A stretch of DNA of 64,000 nt. Origin: Rivularia sp. PCC 7116 (GTDB taxonomy: Bacteria; Cyanobacteriota; Cyanobacteriia; Cyanobacteriales; Nostocaceae). A program made the position numbers and the translations under genes. The stretch covers positions 6,605,001 to 6,669,000 of the forward strand of contig NC_019678.1 of assembly GCF_000316665.1 (NCBI RefSeq), in the 5' to 3' direction. Below, piece after piece: positions 19,527 through 27,391 of this stretch. Below the pieces are notes generated by a model. That model was not told where the DNA came from, ran no database searches, and saw only the letters and a list, made by a program, of their open reading frames with translations. Each line of letters opens with the position of its first letter. The stretch's first letter is position 1.

Positions 19527-20813
19527 TTATCTTGGTAAACTGCTTACTTGTGGTTTATTCATGTGTCCGTAAACCATTCGAGAGACTTGTTTAATAAATG
19601 ATTTAGCGCGTCGATCGCGGAAAGGTCTATTTACCATAATACCTGCTAAATAACGCTTACCATTAGGCATTGTTACAATACCTGCATCACCAAGAACAAT
19701 TCCTAAAGTTCCTGTTTTGTGAGCAAATTTTGCATTTCTACCAAAACCCGATGCTAAATACGCTTTATTCTCAACGCGATGCATAATATCTAAAACTTTG
19801 GCGCGGCTGCTATTACTTAATAACAAATTATTAGAAATCAAAGCTCCAACTCTAGCTAAATCTTTAGGGCTAGTAGTGTTAGTTCCTTTAAAGTCACCAA
19901 GTAGATTGCGGATGACTGTATTTTGCAATCCCCAATTACGAAAACGCTGATTTAATCTGGCTTTACCACCCAAGCGATCGATAACCATATTAGTTGCGGT
20001 ATTATCGCTGATGGTAATCATTTTAGTAACGGTTTCGAGTAAACTAAACTTAGTGCCGGGACGTTTATACCGCATTGTTCCGGAACCCCCAGTCATCAAA
20101 TCGCGGCGCATTACTACAGTTTCATTTAACTTAACTCTACCGGCATCTACTTCTTCAAATAAAGCAACTAAAAGCGGGAGTTTAATTGTAGAAGCTGCAG
20201 GAAATGCCTTCTCTCCATTTATGTCTAAATAATCTCCAGTTTCCAAATCCATGAAAAAGATTCCTGGATCTAAATAACTGTAGCGAGACATCAAACTTTT
20301 AACTTGAGAATGGAGTTGTGGTATTTGACTTCCTAAAGGAACAACCCCAGCAAATGAAGATGCAGCAGGAAACCGCACGGGAATCTTTTCTTCACTAGAA
20401 ATCTGATTAGAGTTAGAAGTAGTGCGCTCTATAGATGAAAAATTAACTATCCAATGAGAAGAAGTATCGCCTTTAACTAATAGCTTTTCAGGAGAAACTG
20501 TATAACCTGGGGCTAATTCAACGACTAAACGAGTAGTTTTATCGTTAACTTTACCAACTCTAACTTCTTTTACTGCCGAACTATATTTTTTACGAATAGT
20601 ATTACCCTTTAATTGCGTACCAGGTAAATCTATTACAAGTCGCGTCGGATTATTAATTAAAAATGCTCTTGGTTGAACTCCTGAATCCGTAGTTAAATTA
20701 AGTTGATTGCGCGTAGGATTAAAATGCCATGATTGAAAATTAGCCGCATTTAATGGAGATGATAACAGTAGAATACTGCTAGCAGCACTAAGAAATAATA
20801 AGGGTAGTCTCAT
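19527..20813 (-). CDS. AMIN-domain serine hydrolase of class A beta-lactamase fold
   Basis: The 428-aa protein has a signal peptide (1 to about 23), an AMIN domain at about 26-128 (peptidoglycan/envelope targeting; LVIDLPGTQLKG and TTRLVVELAPGYT), and a class A beta-lactamase-like domain from about 160. The motifs S208-T-I-K, S269-D-N and K366-T-G are intact. The omega-loop region reads NTVIRNLLGDFKGTNTTSP, where the E-x-x-L-N motif with the deacylating glutamate (E166 of TEM) is not apparent. It may therefore be a penicillin-binding or peptidoglycan hydrolase-like enzyme rather than an efficient beta-lactamase. It stands alone, flanked by two copies of a 100-bp direct repeat. Confidence 0.85.
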   Translation of the reverse strand: MRLPLLFLSAASSILLLSSPLNAANFQSWHFNPTRNQLNLTTDSGVQPRAFLINNPTRLVIDLPGTQLKGNTIRKKYSSAVKEVRVGKVNDKTTRLVVELAPGYTVSPEKLLVKGDTSSHWIVNFSSIERTTSNSNQISSEEKIPVRFPAASSFAGVVPLGSQIPQLHSQVKSLMSRYSYLDPGIFFMDLETGDYLDINGEKAFPAASTIKLPLLVALFEEVDAGRVKLNETVVMRRDLMTGGSGTMRYKRPGTKFSLLETVTKMITISDNTATNMVIDRLGGKARLNQRFRNWGLQNTVIRNLLGDFKGTNTTSPKDLARVGALISNNLLLSNSSRAKVLDIMHRVENKAYLASGFGRNAKFAHKTGTLGIVLGDAGIVTMPNGKRYLAGIMVNRPFRDRRAKSFIKQVSRMVYGHMNKPQVSSLPR

Positions 20814-21048
20814 GTGTATGATTTGCGAGCAACCAAAGAATTGATTTGAATAAAGTTTTCAGTTTTTCTATGTATTCTCCGGAAAATAAATATCAGTATT
20901 TTCCGAAAAATAATTTTGATTTGTAATGCACTATTTTGCGATTGTTTTGAAGACGTTTACATAAAATAAATGGTTCCAGTGTTAGTTTTAACTGATATCT
21001 TGCATAATTGTCTCTAAGTCTAATTCCGTAGAAATAAATTGATGCAGT

Positions 21049-21150
21049 TAATATACAAAGTACGTTGAAACCTACAAAAATCCTTTCGCAGTGGTCAGAA
21101 GAGCAACTTTGTTTGCTCACGGTGGGAGTTTATTTCAAGGCGGTTGTTGA
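21049..21150. repeat. structured ~100-bp direct repeat, copy 2
   Basis: It begins taatatacaaagtacgttga and ends tttcaaggcggttgttga, the conserved ends shared with copy 1. The centre differs in sequence but again contains a stem, gagcaa / ttgctc, at the equivalent place. Conserved ends with a re-paired centre hint at a structured RNA or a mobile-element end. It lies between the start of the beta-lactamase-like gene and mmsA. A 75-codon open frame crossing it on the minus strand is not credible as a gene. Confidence 0.6.
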
Positions 21151-21283
21151 AAATAGTGCGTAAAACTATTGAATATTGTTCGTAATAACACTGTCTTCGC
21201 TTCTTTATGGAGTAAGGCATAATGTAGCAAATGAATCTTTAACGGAATAATATATTGATATTCCTGCATCTACTAATCACCCT

Positions 21284-22753
21284 ATGAATATTCTCTCGAA
21301 CTACATAAACGGTGAATGGCAAAAATCCACGGCAGCCGAACACCTTGAAGTCATTAACCCAGCCACGGCAGAATTACTAGCTAAAGTACCTTTATCACCA
21401 AAATCAGAAGTCAACCAAGCAGCAGAAGCAGCTGCGGAAGCTTTCAAATCCTGGAGACGTACTCCGCCAACACAACGAGTGCAGTTTTTATTTATACTCA
21501 AGTATCTATTAGAAGAAAATTTAGAAGACATTGCTCGCACTATTACTTTTGAATGCGGCAAAACCTTGGCAGAATCAAGAGGTGAAATACGTCGTGCTAT
21601 AGAAAACGTCGAAGTTGCTTGCGGTATCCCGATGATGATGCAGGGAAGCAACCTCGAAGATATCGCTAAGGGAATAGATGAAATAATGATTCGTCAACCG
21701 CTTGGTGTATGTGCGGCGATTTGCCCTTTCAATTTTCCGGGGATGATTCCTTTTTGGTTTTTACCTTATGCTTTGGCTTGCGGTAATACCTACATTGTCA
21801 AACCTTCGGAAAAGGTACCGCTGACAATGCAAAAAATATTCACTTTGTTGGAGCAAACTGGTTTACCTAAAGGGGTGGTGAATTTAGTTAATGGTACAAA
21901 AGACACTGTAGATGCAATTTTAGAACATCCACAAATTAAAGCAGTGAGTTTTGTTGGCTCTACACCGGTAGCCAAATATATTTACAGTTGGGGTGCGGCA
22001 AACGGTAAACGAATGCAGGCTCAAGGTGGTGCAAAAAATCCGATTGTGATTTTACCGGATGCAGATATGGAGATGACAACCCGTATCGCTGCCGATAGTG
22101 CTTTTGGATGTGCTGGGCAAAGGTGCCTTGCGGCTTCCATCGCCATAACTGTAGGAGAAGCCAAAGACAGTTTTACCGAAGCGATCGCCGCAGCCGCAAA
22201 CAAGCGAATTGTAGGAAATGGTTTGGATGATGGTGTACAAATGGGAGCAGTAATTAATGCTGGAAGTAAAGCCAGAATTGAGGGATTAATTGAAAAAGCA
22301 GCGTCATCGGGTGCAAAACTATTAGTTGACGGTAGAAATCCAAATATACCCGGTTACGAACAAGGCTGTTTTATCCGTCCAACAATTCTACAAGATGTAA
22401 ATCCTTTAAGCGAAACTGCAAATACAGAAATATTTGGGCCAGTATTAAGCTTAATGCATGTAAACGATATTGATGAAGCGATTTCCTTAGTAAATAACAG
22501 CCTATTTGGAAACATGGCTTGTTTATTTACCACATCCGGAGCCGCAGCCCGTAAATTTCGCTATGAAGCAGAAGCGGGAAACATTGGAATAAATATCGGA
22601 GTTGCCGCACCAATGGCATTCTTTCCCTTCAGCGGTTGGAAACAAAGTTTCTTCGGAGATTTACACGGGCAAGGAAACCATGCAGTAGAGTTTTTTACTC
22701 AAACCAAAGTAGTTGTGGAAAGATGGAAAGATGAATGGTCAAGAAAATTTTAA
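21284..22753 (+). CDS. mmsA: CoA-acylating methylmalonate-semialdehyde dehydrogenase
   Basis: This 489-aa aldehyde dehydrogenase belongs to the MMSDH group, which converts methylmalonate or malonate semialdehyde with NAD and CoA to propionyl- or acetyl-CoA in valine and beta-alanine breakdown. Evidence: [20 protein letters not shown] (147-166), [24 protein letters not shown], and the catalytic Cys281 in GCAGQRCLA, plus the MMSDH-like ending [17 protein letters not shown]. The glutamate general base of ordinary ALDHs is absent at QAQGGAKN (246-253), as expected for MMSDH. The start at 21284 is an ATG after an AT-rich leader. Confidence 0.93.
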   Translation: MNILSNYINGEWQKSTAAEHLEVINPATAELLAKVPLSPKSEVNQAAEAAAEAFKSWRRTPPTQRVQFLFILKYLLEENLEDIARTITFECGKTLAESRGEIRRAIENVEVACGIPMMMQGSNLEDIAKGIDEIMIRQPLGVCAAICPFNFPGMIPFWFLPYALACGNTYIVKPSEKVPLTMQKIFTLLEQTGLPKGVVNLVNGTKDTVDAILEHPQIKAVSFVGSTPVAKYIYSWGAANGKRMQAQGGAKNPIVILPDADMEMTTRIAADSAFGCAGQRCLAASIAITVGEAKDSFTEAIAAAANKRIVGNGLDDGVQMGAVINAGSKARIEGLIEKAASSGAKLLVDGRNPNIPGYEQGCFIRPTILQDVNPLSETANTEIFGPVLSLMHVNDIDEAISLVNNSLFGNMACLFTTSGAAARKFRYEAEAGNIGINIGVAAPMAFFPFSGWKQSFFGDLHGQGNHAVEFFTQTKVVVERWKDEWSRKF

Positions 22754-22754
22754 C

Positions 22755-22806
22755 CGTGAACAGTGAGCAGTCAACAGTTAGCAGTGAGCAGTGAGCAGTT
22801 ATGAGT
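22755..22806. repeat. CAGTGAGCAGT tandem repeat tract
   Basis: Directly after mmsA, near-tandem copies of (a)cagtgagcagt and acagttagc run for about 50 bp. Related strings (ctgctaactgttcactgtcc, 26370-26390) lie on the other strand near the 26.4 kb gene. This is a common dispersed simple repeat in filamentous cyanobacteria. Confidence 0.6.
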
Positions 22807-22929
22807 TAATATCTGAAAGTTGTAAACTCAATTTTCAGTAAAAATTAATACTATAGTCAGCTATGTTTAATCTGAGATAAATTATTTCTCATAAAGTTGA
22901 TTGGTAATCTGTAGAAAATATCAAATCAA

Positions 22930-23406
22930 ATGAAGCGCAAATTACAATTAAGTTTATTATTATTAACTCTGACAACAGCTTGCGTTAACACACAATCAAG
23001 CTCCGAGCAAAGCAGCGAAACAACACCATCCCAGATAATTAACTTAACTCAAACTGGCTGTCAATTTCTGGAAACGGAGAATAAAGATTATGAATACCAG
23101 ACTACACAAGCTGAAGACTGCAAGCAAATAAATAGTAAAACTTTAGCAGAAAGAAAAAAGGGCTTTAAACCTCTAACGTTAAAATCTGGAAAATATACCT
23201 TTAGAGTTACTAACAGTGATGTTCCCTACGAATTAGGCTTCTACTTGCGTGGAGAAGGAGTCAGTCAAGTAACGTTACCCAAAGTCAGTGGAGGTGGTTT
23301 AAACAAGGGTAATACTCAAGATTATCAAATTACTCTCAAACCAGGTAAATACGTTTTTAGTTGCCCGCTGAATCCAACACCCGATTATCCGATTGTTGTG
23401 CAATAA
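22930..23406 (+). CDS. lipoprotein with cupredoxin-like fold
   Basis: The 158-aa product has a lipoprotein signal: a basic start, a leucine-rich core, and LTTAC with the lipidated Cys at 18. The mature part contains LKSGKYTFRVTNSDVPYELG, and at the end TLKPGKYVFSCPLNPTPDYP, the layout of a blue-copper-like (cupredoxin) beta sandwich. The usual C-x-x-x-x-H-x-x-x-x-M copper site is not complete: the Cys is there, but no His or Met follows. It may bind no copper. Partner and role are unknown. Confidence 0.75.
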   Translation: MKRKLQLSLLLLTLTTACVNTQSSSEQSSETTPSQIINLTQTGCQFLETENKDYEYQTTQAEDCKQINSKTLAERKKGFKPLTLKSGKYTFRVTNSDVPYELGFYLRGEGVSQVTLPKVSGGGLNKGNTQDYQITLKPGKYVFSCPLNPTPDYPIVVQ

Positions 23407-23518
23407 TTAACCTTTTCCCAATTTTACCGAGTAATGGCACAGAAACAGTGTAATATCCGTCACTGTAAGTTAATTACGAACAAACCATAATAATTTATAG
23501 GTAGTGTAGGAGTCCAAA

Positions 23519-23920
23519 ATGAAAATAGCTATTATCGGTAAAACATTAGTTGCGTCTCTAGGTTTGTTAGCTTTGTTCGCACCTCAACATGCTGAAGCTC
23601 AAATAGTACCAATCCCTAAGCCACAACCTTGGGTATCTGTGGGTGCTAAAGATGGTGACGTGACTTATGCTGTAGGTGCAAAATTTGCCGGTTACGGTGC
23701 AGAATTAGGAGTAGGAGAAGATGGTGCTGTAGGTGTAGACGTACTACAATTTCTTCCCTTACCTGTAGTTTCTCCTTACCTCGGATTAGGTTACTACACT
23801 GAAGATAAAGGTGTTGCAATTTCAGGTGGCGTACAAGTTAGCCCAAGCCAAAACTTCTTTGTAGGTGCTGGTTATAATTCAGTTCGCGGTATTAACGGAC
23901 AGTTAGGAATCAAATTTTAA
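23519..23920 (+). CDS. small secreted beta-rich protein, function unknown
   Basis: A 133-aa protein with a clear signal peptide ending near HAEAQ (residues 24-28). The mature part alternates short Gly-bounded strands (WVSVGAKDGDVTYAVGAKFA, LGYYTEDKGVAISGGVQVSP) ending in a strand terminating with Phe (GQLGIKF), which fits a small outer-membrane or periplasmic beta protein. An SD-like taggag lies 9 bp before the ATG. I do not recognise the family. Confidence 0.75.
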   Translation: MKIAIIGKTLVASLGLLALFAPQHAEAQIVPIPKPQPWVSVGAKDGDVTYAVGAKFAGYGAELGVGEDGAVGVDVLQFLPLPVVSPYLGLGYYTEDKGVAISGGVQVSPSQNFFVGAGYNSVRGINGQLGIKF

Positions 23921-23954
23921 TTGATTAATAATATTTTGAATTAGTTCAATTTAG

Positions 23955-23990
23955 GCATCGTTAACTTTTTAGTTAGCGGTGTCAATTTTT
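23955..23990 (+). terminator. terminator-like hairpin after small secreted protein gene
   Basis: The sequence gcatcgttaact ttt agttagcggtgtc forms an imperfect stem and is followed by aattttttaaa. It is 35 bp after the stop codon of the 23519-23920 gene. Confidence 0.6.
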
Positions 23991-24015
23991 TAAATAAAAA
24001 GCCGATCTTCAGCTT

Positions 24016-24078
24016 GTAGGGTGCTGTGACAGTTAGCTTGATTTCTAAGGCAATAACAAGGTTTTCCTGTCACGCACC
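24016..24078. repeat. 63-bp inverted-repeat (MITE-like) element, family A
   Basis: The ends gtagggtgctgtgacag and ctgtcacgcacc are inverted relative to each other, matching the ends of the element at 11867-11930 in the opposite orientation. The 30-odd bp centre is different. Confidence 0.6.
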
Positions 24079-24135
24079 AACCAAAGGCTTATGAAAACGT
24101 TTTGTGTGGATTAATCGCTTATTGTCATCAACCAA

Positions 24136-24166
24136 AAAAGCCAAATATTAGTCTGGACTGGCTTTT
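24136..24166. terminator. AAAAGCCA/TGGCTTTT hairpin
   Basis: The arms aaaagcca (24136-24143) and tggctttt (24159-24166) form an 8-bp stem with a 15-nt loop and T-rich end, a rho-independent-like structure. A degenerate version with the preceding attaatcgcttatt string occurs at 59963-60027, so this is also a dispersed repeat. Confidence 0.5.
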
Positions 24167-24303
24167 ATAGCGTTTCCTAAGCAACTGAGGTACAGCGATT
24201 ACCTCACCCCGATAAAGCTGTGCTTTATCTCCCCTCTCCTTATCAAGGAGAGGGGTTGGGGGTGAGGTTTTGTGTGTACTTCAATAGACTGGGAAACGCT
24301 ATA
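24166..24303. mobile_element. 138-bp MITE-like element with 12-bp terminal inverted repeats
   Basis: The termini tatagcgtttcc and ggaaacgctata are perfect 12-bp inverted repeats. Inside is a second inverted pair, cctcacccc and ggggtgagg, and a central cccctctccttatcaaggagaggg stem, so the whole element can fold into a long hairpin. It has no coding capacity. This matches a widespread class of non-autonomous cyanobacterial elements. It lies downstream of the RTX hydrolase gene end. Confidence 0.75.
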
Positions 24304-24334
24304 TCTCAATCCGCTTAACCCGAACTCAGGTTAG

Positions 24335-26254
24335 TTAAACAAAAGCAAAATTATCTACACTCAAACTTTCAAAATTCAGATTTTGCAAAATCGCGATATC
24401 CGAACCATCAACAGCAATTACAGCATTTTTTCCTTGTTGACTAAGATCGATATCTTCCACACTAATACCTAAACTGGCAATGCCAATAAAATCATCATCG
24501 ACTTTAAAATCAAAGATTTTATCCGTACCTTGATTAAGTTCTAAGATAAACACGTCATTACCAGTGCCACCATAGAGACTATCATTACCCAAACCACCCG
24601 TTAGAGTGTCATCACCAGCATCACCCCAAATTCTGTCATTACCAATGTCGCCAAAAATCAAGTCATTACCAGCTTTACCACCGATACGATCGCTTCCTAT
24701 TCCACCATAAATAGTGTCATTTCCCCCAACATTTCCACCACCGGAACGATTATTTAAATCCCCTCTTAAAACATCATCACCACCTTGTCCAAAAATTAAA
24801 TCATCACCCAATCCTCCAGCTAAGGTATCGTTTCTATCTTCACCAGCAAGGGTATTGTCTGCTTTATTCCCTACCATGACATCGCTTTCTTCTTTCACTA
24901 CATCGCCATAACGTAGGAAATTAAGCAAATCATTGAATTCGTCTTGATTCAATGGGTTATCAATCAACTCGAAAAATTTGTCTTCGTTTACAGCATCATA
25001 ATCAAACTCTGCCAGTGTATTTTCGTTACTCGCTAAAGCAATTAAATCAGCTTTATTATCAACTCCATCAATCGCATCAATCAATCCATCAACAAAATTG
25101 CTATCCAAAGAATCAAAAAATCCTTCCGGAGTAATATTATTCGTCTCACCGAATAGAGTTTTACTCACATCCGAAAATACAGAATCGGTAGGCAATATAA
25201 CAGCTTGAGGATCTAGTTGATTTACAAAAACAGTAATGGTTGTATCCGTTTCGGGAAAATATCGCATTTTACTGATATAGCCAAAGGTTCCGCCATCGTG
25301 TCCCCAATTTTCTCCCCAAGGGGTTTTTTCTTCGTATACACCATTACCATATTGGCTGCCTACTTCCACTTCCGCTTCATCAATATTTGACCATGAAAGC
25401 ATTTTATTGAGACTTTCAGGTATTATCAATTCCCCACTAAATAACGCATCGCTAAAACGAGCTACATCTTTGCTATTAGAAACGATTCCGCCATCACTTA
25501 GGGTTGAAGCAAGAGACGAAAACGCATCCGTAGTATCTTCATAAATACCATCTGCACCCAGACTTCCATCTTCCCCCAGCAAATCTCCGTAGCCCCTAAC
25601 GAATCTTTCATCTGGAATCTCGTCTCCTACAAAATAGGTGTTATCTAATCCTAAAGGTTCTAAAATTAAACGATTAACCTCACTTTGATAAGAATTACCT
25701 GTAGTAGCTTCAATTAACATTCCTAACAAAAGGTAATTAGTATTGGAATAAAAGAAGGATTCCCCAGGTGCAAAATAAGCATCCTCTCCGGAAACATAAT
25801 TTTCAAGAATCGCTTCCCGACTTCTGTCGATATCTGCACCATTAAGCACTGCTAATTCATCTGTAGCGAATTTAAGGTTATTTGTATAGCTGAAAATACC
25901 GCTGGTATGATTCATTAATTGCTCAACGGTAATTTCTTTAGCATTAGGAATATTCGCGATCGTAGAATCTGGCAGCCATTTATCTAAAGTATCTTGCAAA
26001 CTAAGCTTTTCTTCTTCCACTAACTTAAGGATAGTTGCACCCGTAAATGTTTTGCTGATACTACCTATTTTGAACAAATCATCTGGATTCATCGATTTCT
26101 CAGTCTCCAAATTAGAAACCCCGCTCGCACCGTACCAATTTTCTTCAGGGCTGATAACAGCGACAGCTACACCGGGTATTTTCGTACTTTGCACAACTGA
26201 ATCGATATTTGCTTGTAACTGCTGAGCTAAATCGGAAGAAATATTGTTATTCAT
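24335..26254 (-). CDS. serine beta-lactamase-family hydrolase with C-terminal RTX repeats
   Basis: The 639-aa protein joins two parts. Residues 1 to about 365 are a class C beta-lactamase/DD-peptidase-type domain with S65-I-S-K68, Y169-S-N and a HDGG motif near 317 in place of KTG. From about 465 to 575 there are RTX nonapeptides (GGLGDDLIFGQGGDDVL, GGKAGNDLIFGDIGNDRI), which bind calcium, followed by the usual hydrophobic tail ending in NFAFV. There is no N-terminal signal peptide, so export by a type I system is expected; one is encoded at 35-41 kb. The substrate may be peptidoglycan, a D-amino peptide or an ester. Confidence 0.9.
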   Translation of the reverse strand: MNNNISSDLAQQLQANIDSVVQSTKIPGVAVAVISPEENWYGASGVSNLETEKSMNPDDLFKIGSISKTFTGATILKLVEEEKLSLQDTLDKWLPDSTIANIPNAKEITVEQLMNHTSGIFSYTNNLKFATDELAVLNGADIDRSREAILENYVSGEDAYFAPGESFFYSNTNYLLLGMLIEATTGNSYQSEVNRLILEPLGLDNTYFVGDEIPDERFVRGYGDLLGEDGSLGADGIYEDTTDAFSSLASTLSDGGIVSNSKDVARFSDALFSGELIIPESLNKMLSWSNIDEAEVEVGSQYGNGVYEEKTPWGENWGHDGGTFGYISKMRYFPETDTTITVFVNQLDPQAVILPTDSVFSDVSKTLFGETNNITPEGFFDSLDSNFVDGLIDAIDGVDNKADLIALASNENTLAEFDYDAVNEDKFFELIDNPLNQDEFNDLLNFLRYGDVVKEESDVMVGNKADNTLAGEDRNDTLAGGLGDDLIFGQGGDDVLRGDLNNRSGGGNVGGNDTIYGGIGSDRIGGKAGNDLIFGDIGNDRIWGDAGDDTLTGGLGNDSLYGGTGNDVFILELNQGTDKIFDFKVDDDFIGIASLGISVEDIDLSQQGKNAVIAVDGSDIAILQNLNFESLSVDNFAFV

Positions 26255-26381
26255 TGTCGTAAATTCCTTATGTTTAGTTAATAATCAATTGGTGGGTGAC
26301 AGTAAAATCAATTTATTTTATTGAGTGATAACGACATACCGCAACTGTCACAAAATCTATAAACTTTTCACTGCTAACTGT

Positions 26382-26939
26382 TCACTGTCCTCTGCTCGCT
26401 GATTTACTCTTAATAGCTTCTTCACCCGTCATTGATTTCGCAATATCTAGCAATTCTTTTCGAGATGCGATTTCAGATAATGCAAAAATACCAAATTTCT
26501 GATTATCCTGTTCCCAAGCCACAAAACTAACTATTCCATCCCCCTTTCCCCGAGTAAAGAAGAAACCATTAATACCATTGTCCAGATTTACCTGCCGACG
26601 ATTATCTCCTTTAGGGGGCCAATGTTTTACAGCTTTAGTGGGTATGGCTGAAATTTCACCAATAATACAAGAGAGTGGATTCGCTTTATACTCACAATCA
26701 GGTTCAGTACTGATATTGACTCTCAAACCTTTTTCATCAGAAGTCACAAAAGGATAGATTGGAGTATCTGAAGCAGGAATATAGGAAGGTAAACGCATAC
26801 TCAAACCGGGTGATAGTTCGAGAGATATGTCATTAACTAAAGGCTTGAATATATTTGCTGGTTCTCCATTTACGGAGGGTATATCAACAAAAAAACTAGT
26901 GGACAAGACCAAAAAACTTACGAATAAATTAGTCTTCAT
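26382..26939 (-). CDS. secreted protein of unknown function
   Basis: A 185-aa protein with a signal peptide (LFVSFLVLSTSFFVDIPSVNG, cleaved near residue 25). The mature region has no motif I know; it contains Trp-Pro-Pro-Lys and a Cys pair about 8 apart (DCEYKANPLSC). It may be a periplasmic or outer protein. It is co-directional with the RTX hydrolase, 127 bp upstream of it, but that spacer has repeat-like sequence, so an operon is uncertain. Confidence 0.65.
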   Translation of the reverse strand: MKTNLFVSFLVLSTSFFVDIPSVNGEPANIFKPLVNDISLELSPGLSMRLPSYIPASDTPIYPFVTSDEKGLRVNISTEPDCEYKANPLSCIIGEISAIPTKAVKHWPPKGDNRRQVNLDNGINGFFFTRGKGDGIVSFVAWEQDNQKFGIFALSEIASRKELLDIAKSMTGEEAIKSKSASRGQ

Positions 26940-27391
26940 TTTCCTCTTATTTTCTCATTTAACAAGACTCTCTAGTAAATTAACTTCAGAGATTCATGTT
27001 TCAATATTGTCTATGGTCATAGATATTTATGACTAAAGTCACTACGGGTTATTTTCTCAATCAATATCTCAAAGACTTTACCTTGAAGCGGATGAATAAA
27101 TATTGATAAAAAAATAAACACAGCCAATAGCCCCAGCCTTATAGGCTGCGGGCAATTTAGCGCAACTTCATACAGAATTGGTATAAGTAATAATCTATAT
27201 AGTTTATCTGTACATATTCTATAGTTCAAAAGGTGAAACAAAATCCAAAACAAATATCAAGAAGATTATTGATTACCGATTTATAGCTTTGATTGAGTTT
27301 AATTAAAGACTTTGCTTCTACTATTTCTGCTTGTTGCTTATTTAGCTAGAAATACACAAGTACCCATCGTCAATATGATTAATCCTGCATC
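26940..27391. other. spacer with dispersed repeat, no convincing gene
   Basis: The strand between divergent genes holds agcgcaacttcatacagaat followed by tggtata (27159-27185), found again with few changes at 48615-48641. A 78-codon minus-strand frame (27017-27253) runs through this repeat and is hydrophobic and featureless, so I do not call it. A paired gcctt ataggc hairpin lies at 27137-27147. Confidence 0.5.

Noticed and set aside
20893-21120. 75-codon minus-strand frame upstream of the beta-lactamase-like gene
   Set aside because: It runs through the structured direct repeat and has no conserved features.
19352-21150. GTTGAAAC and CAACAACC strings, considered as a CRISPR array
   Set aside because: Only two copies 1.7 kb apart, with variable centres and no regular repeat-spacer pattern or cas genes.
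27017-27253. 78-codon hydrophobic frame on the minus strand
   Set aside because: It crosses a dispersed repeat also found at 48615-48641; hydrophobicity is due to AT-rich composition.
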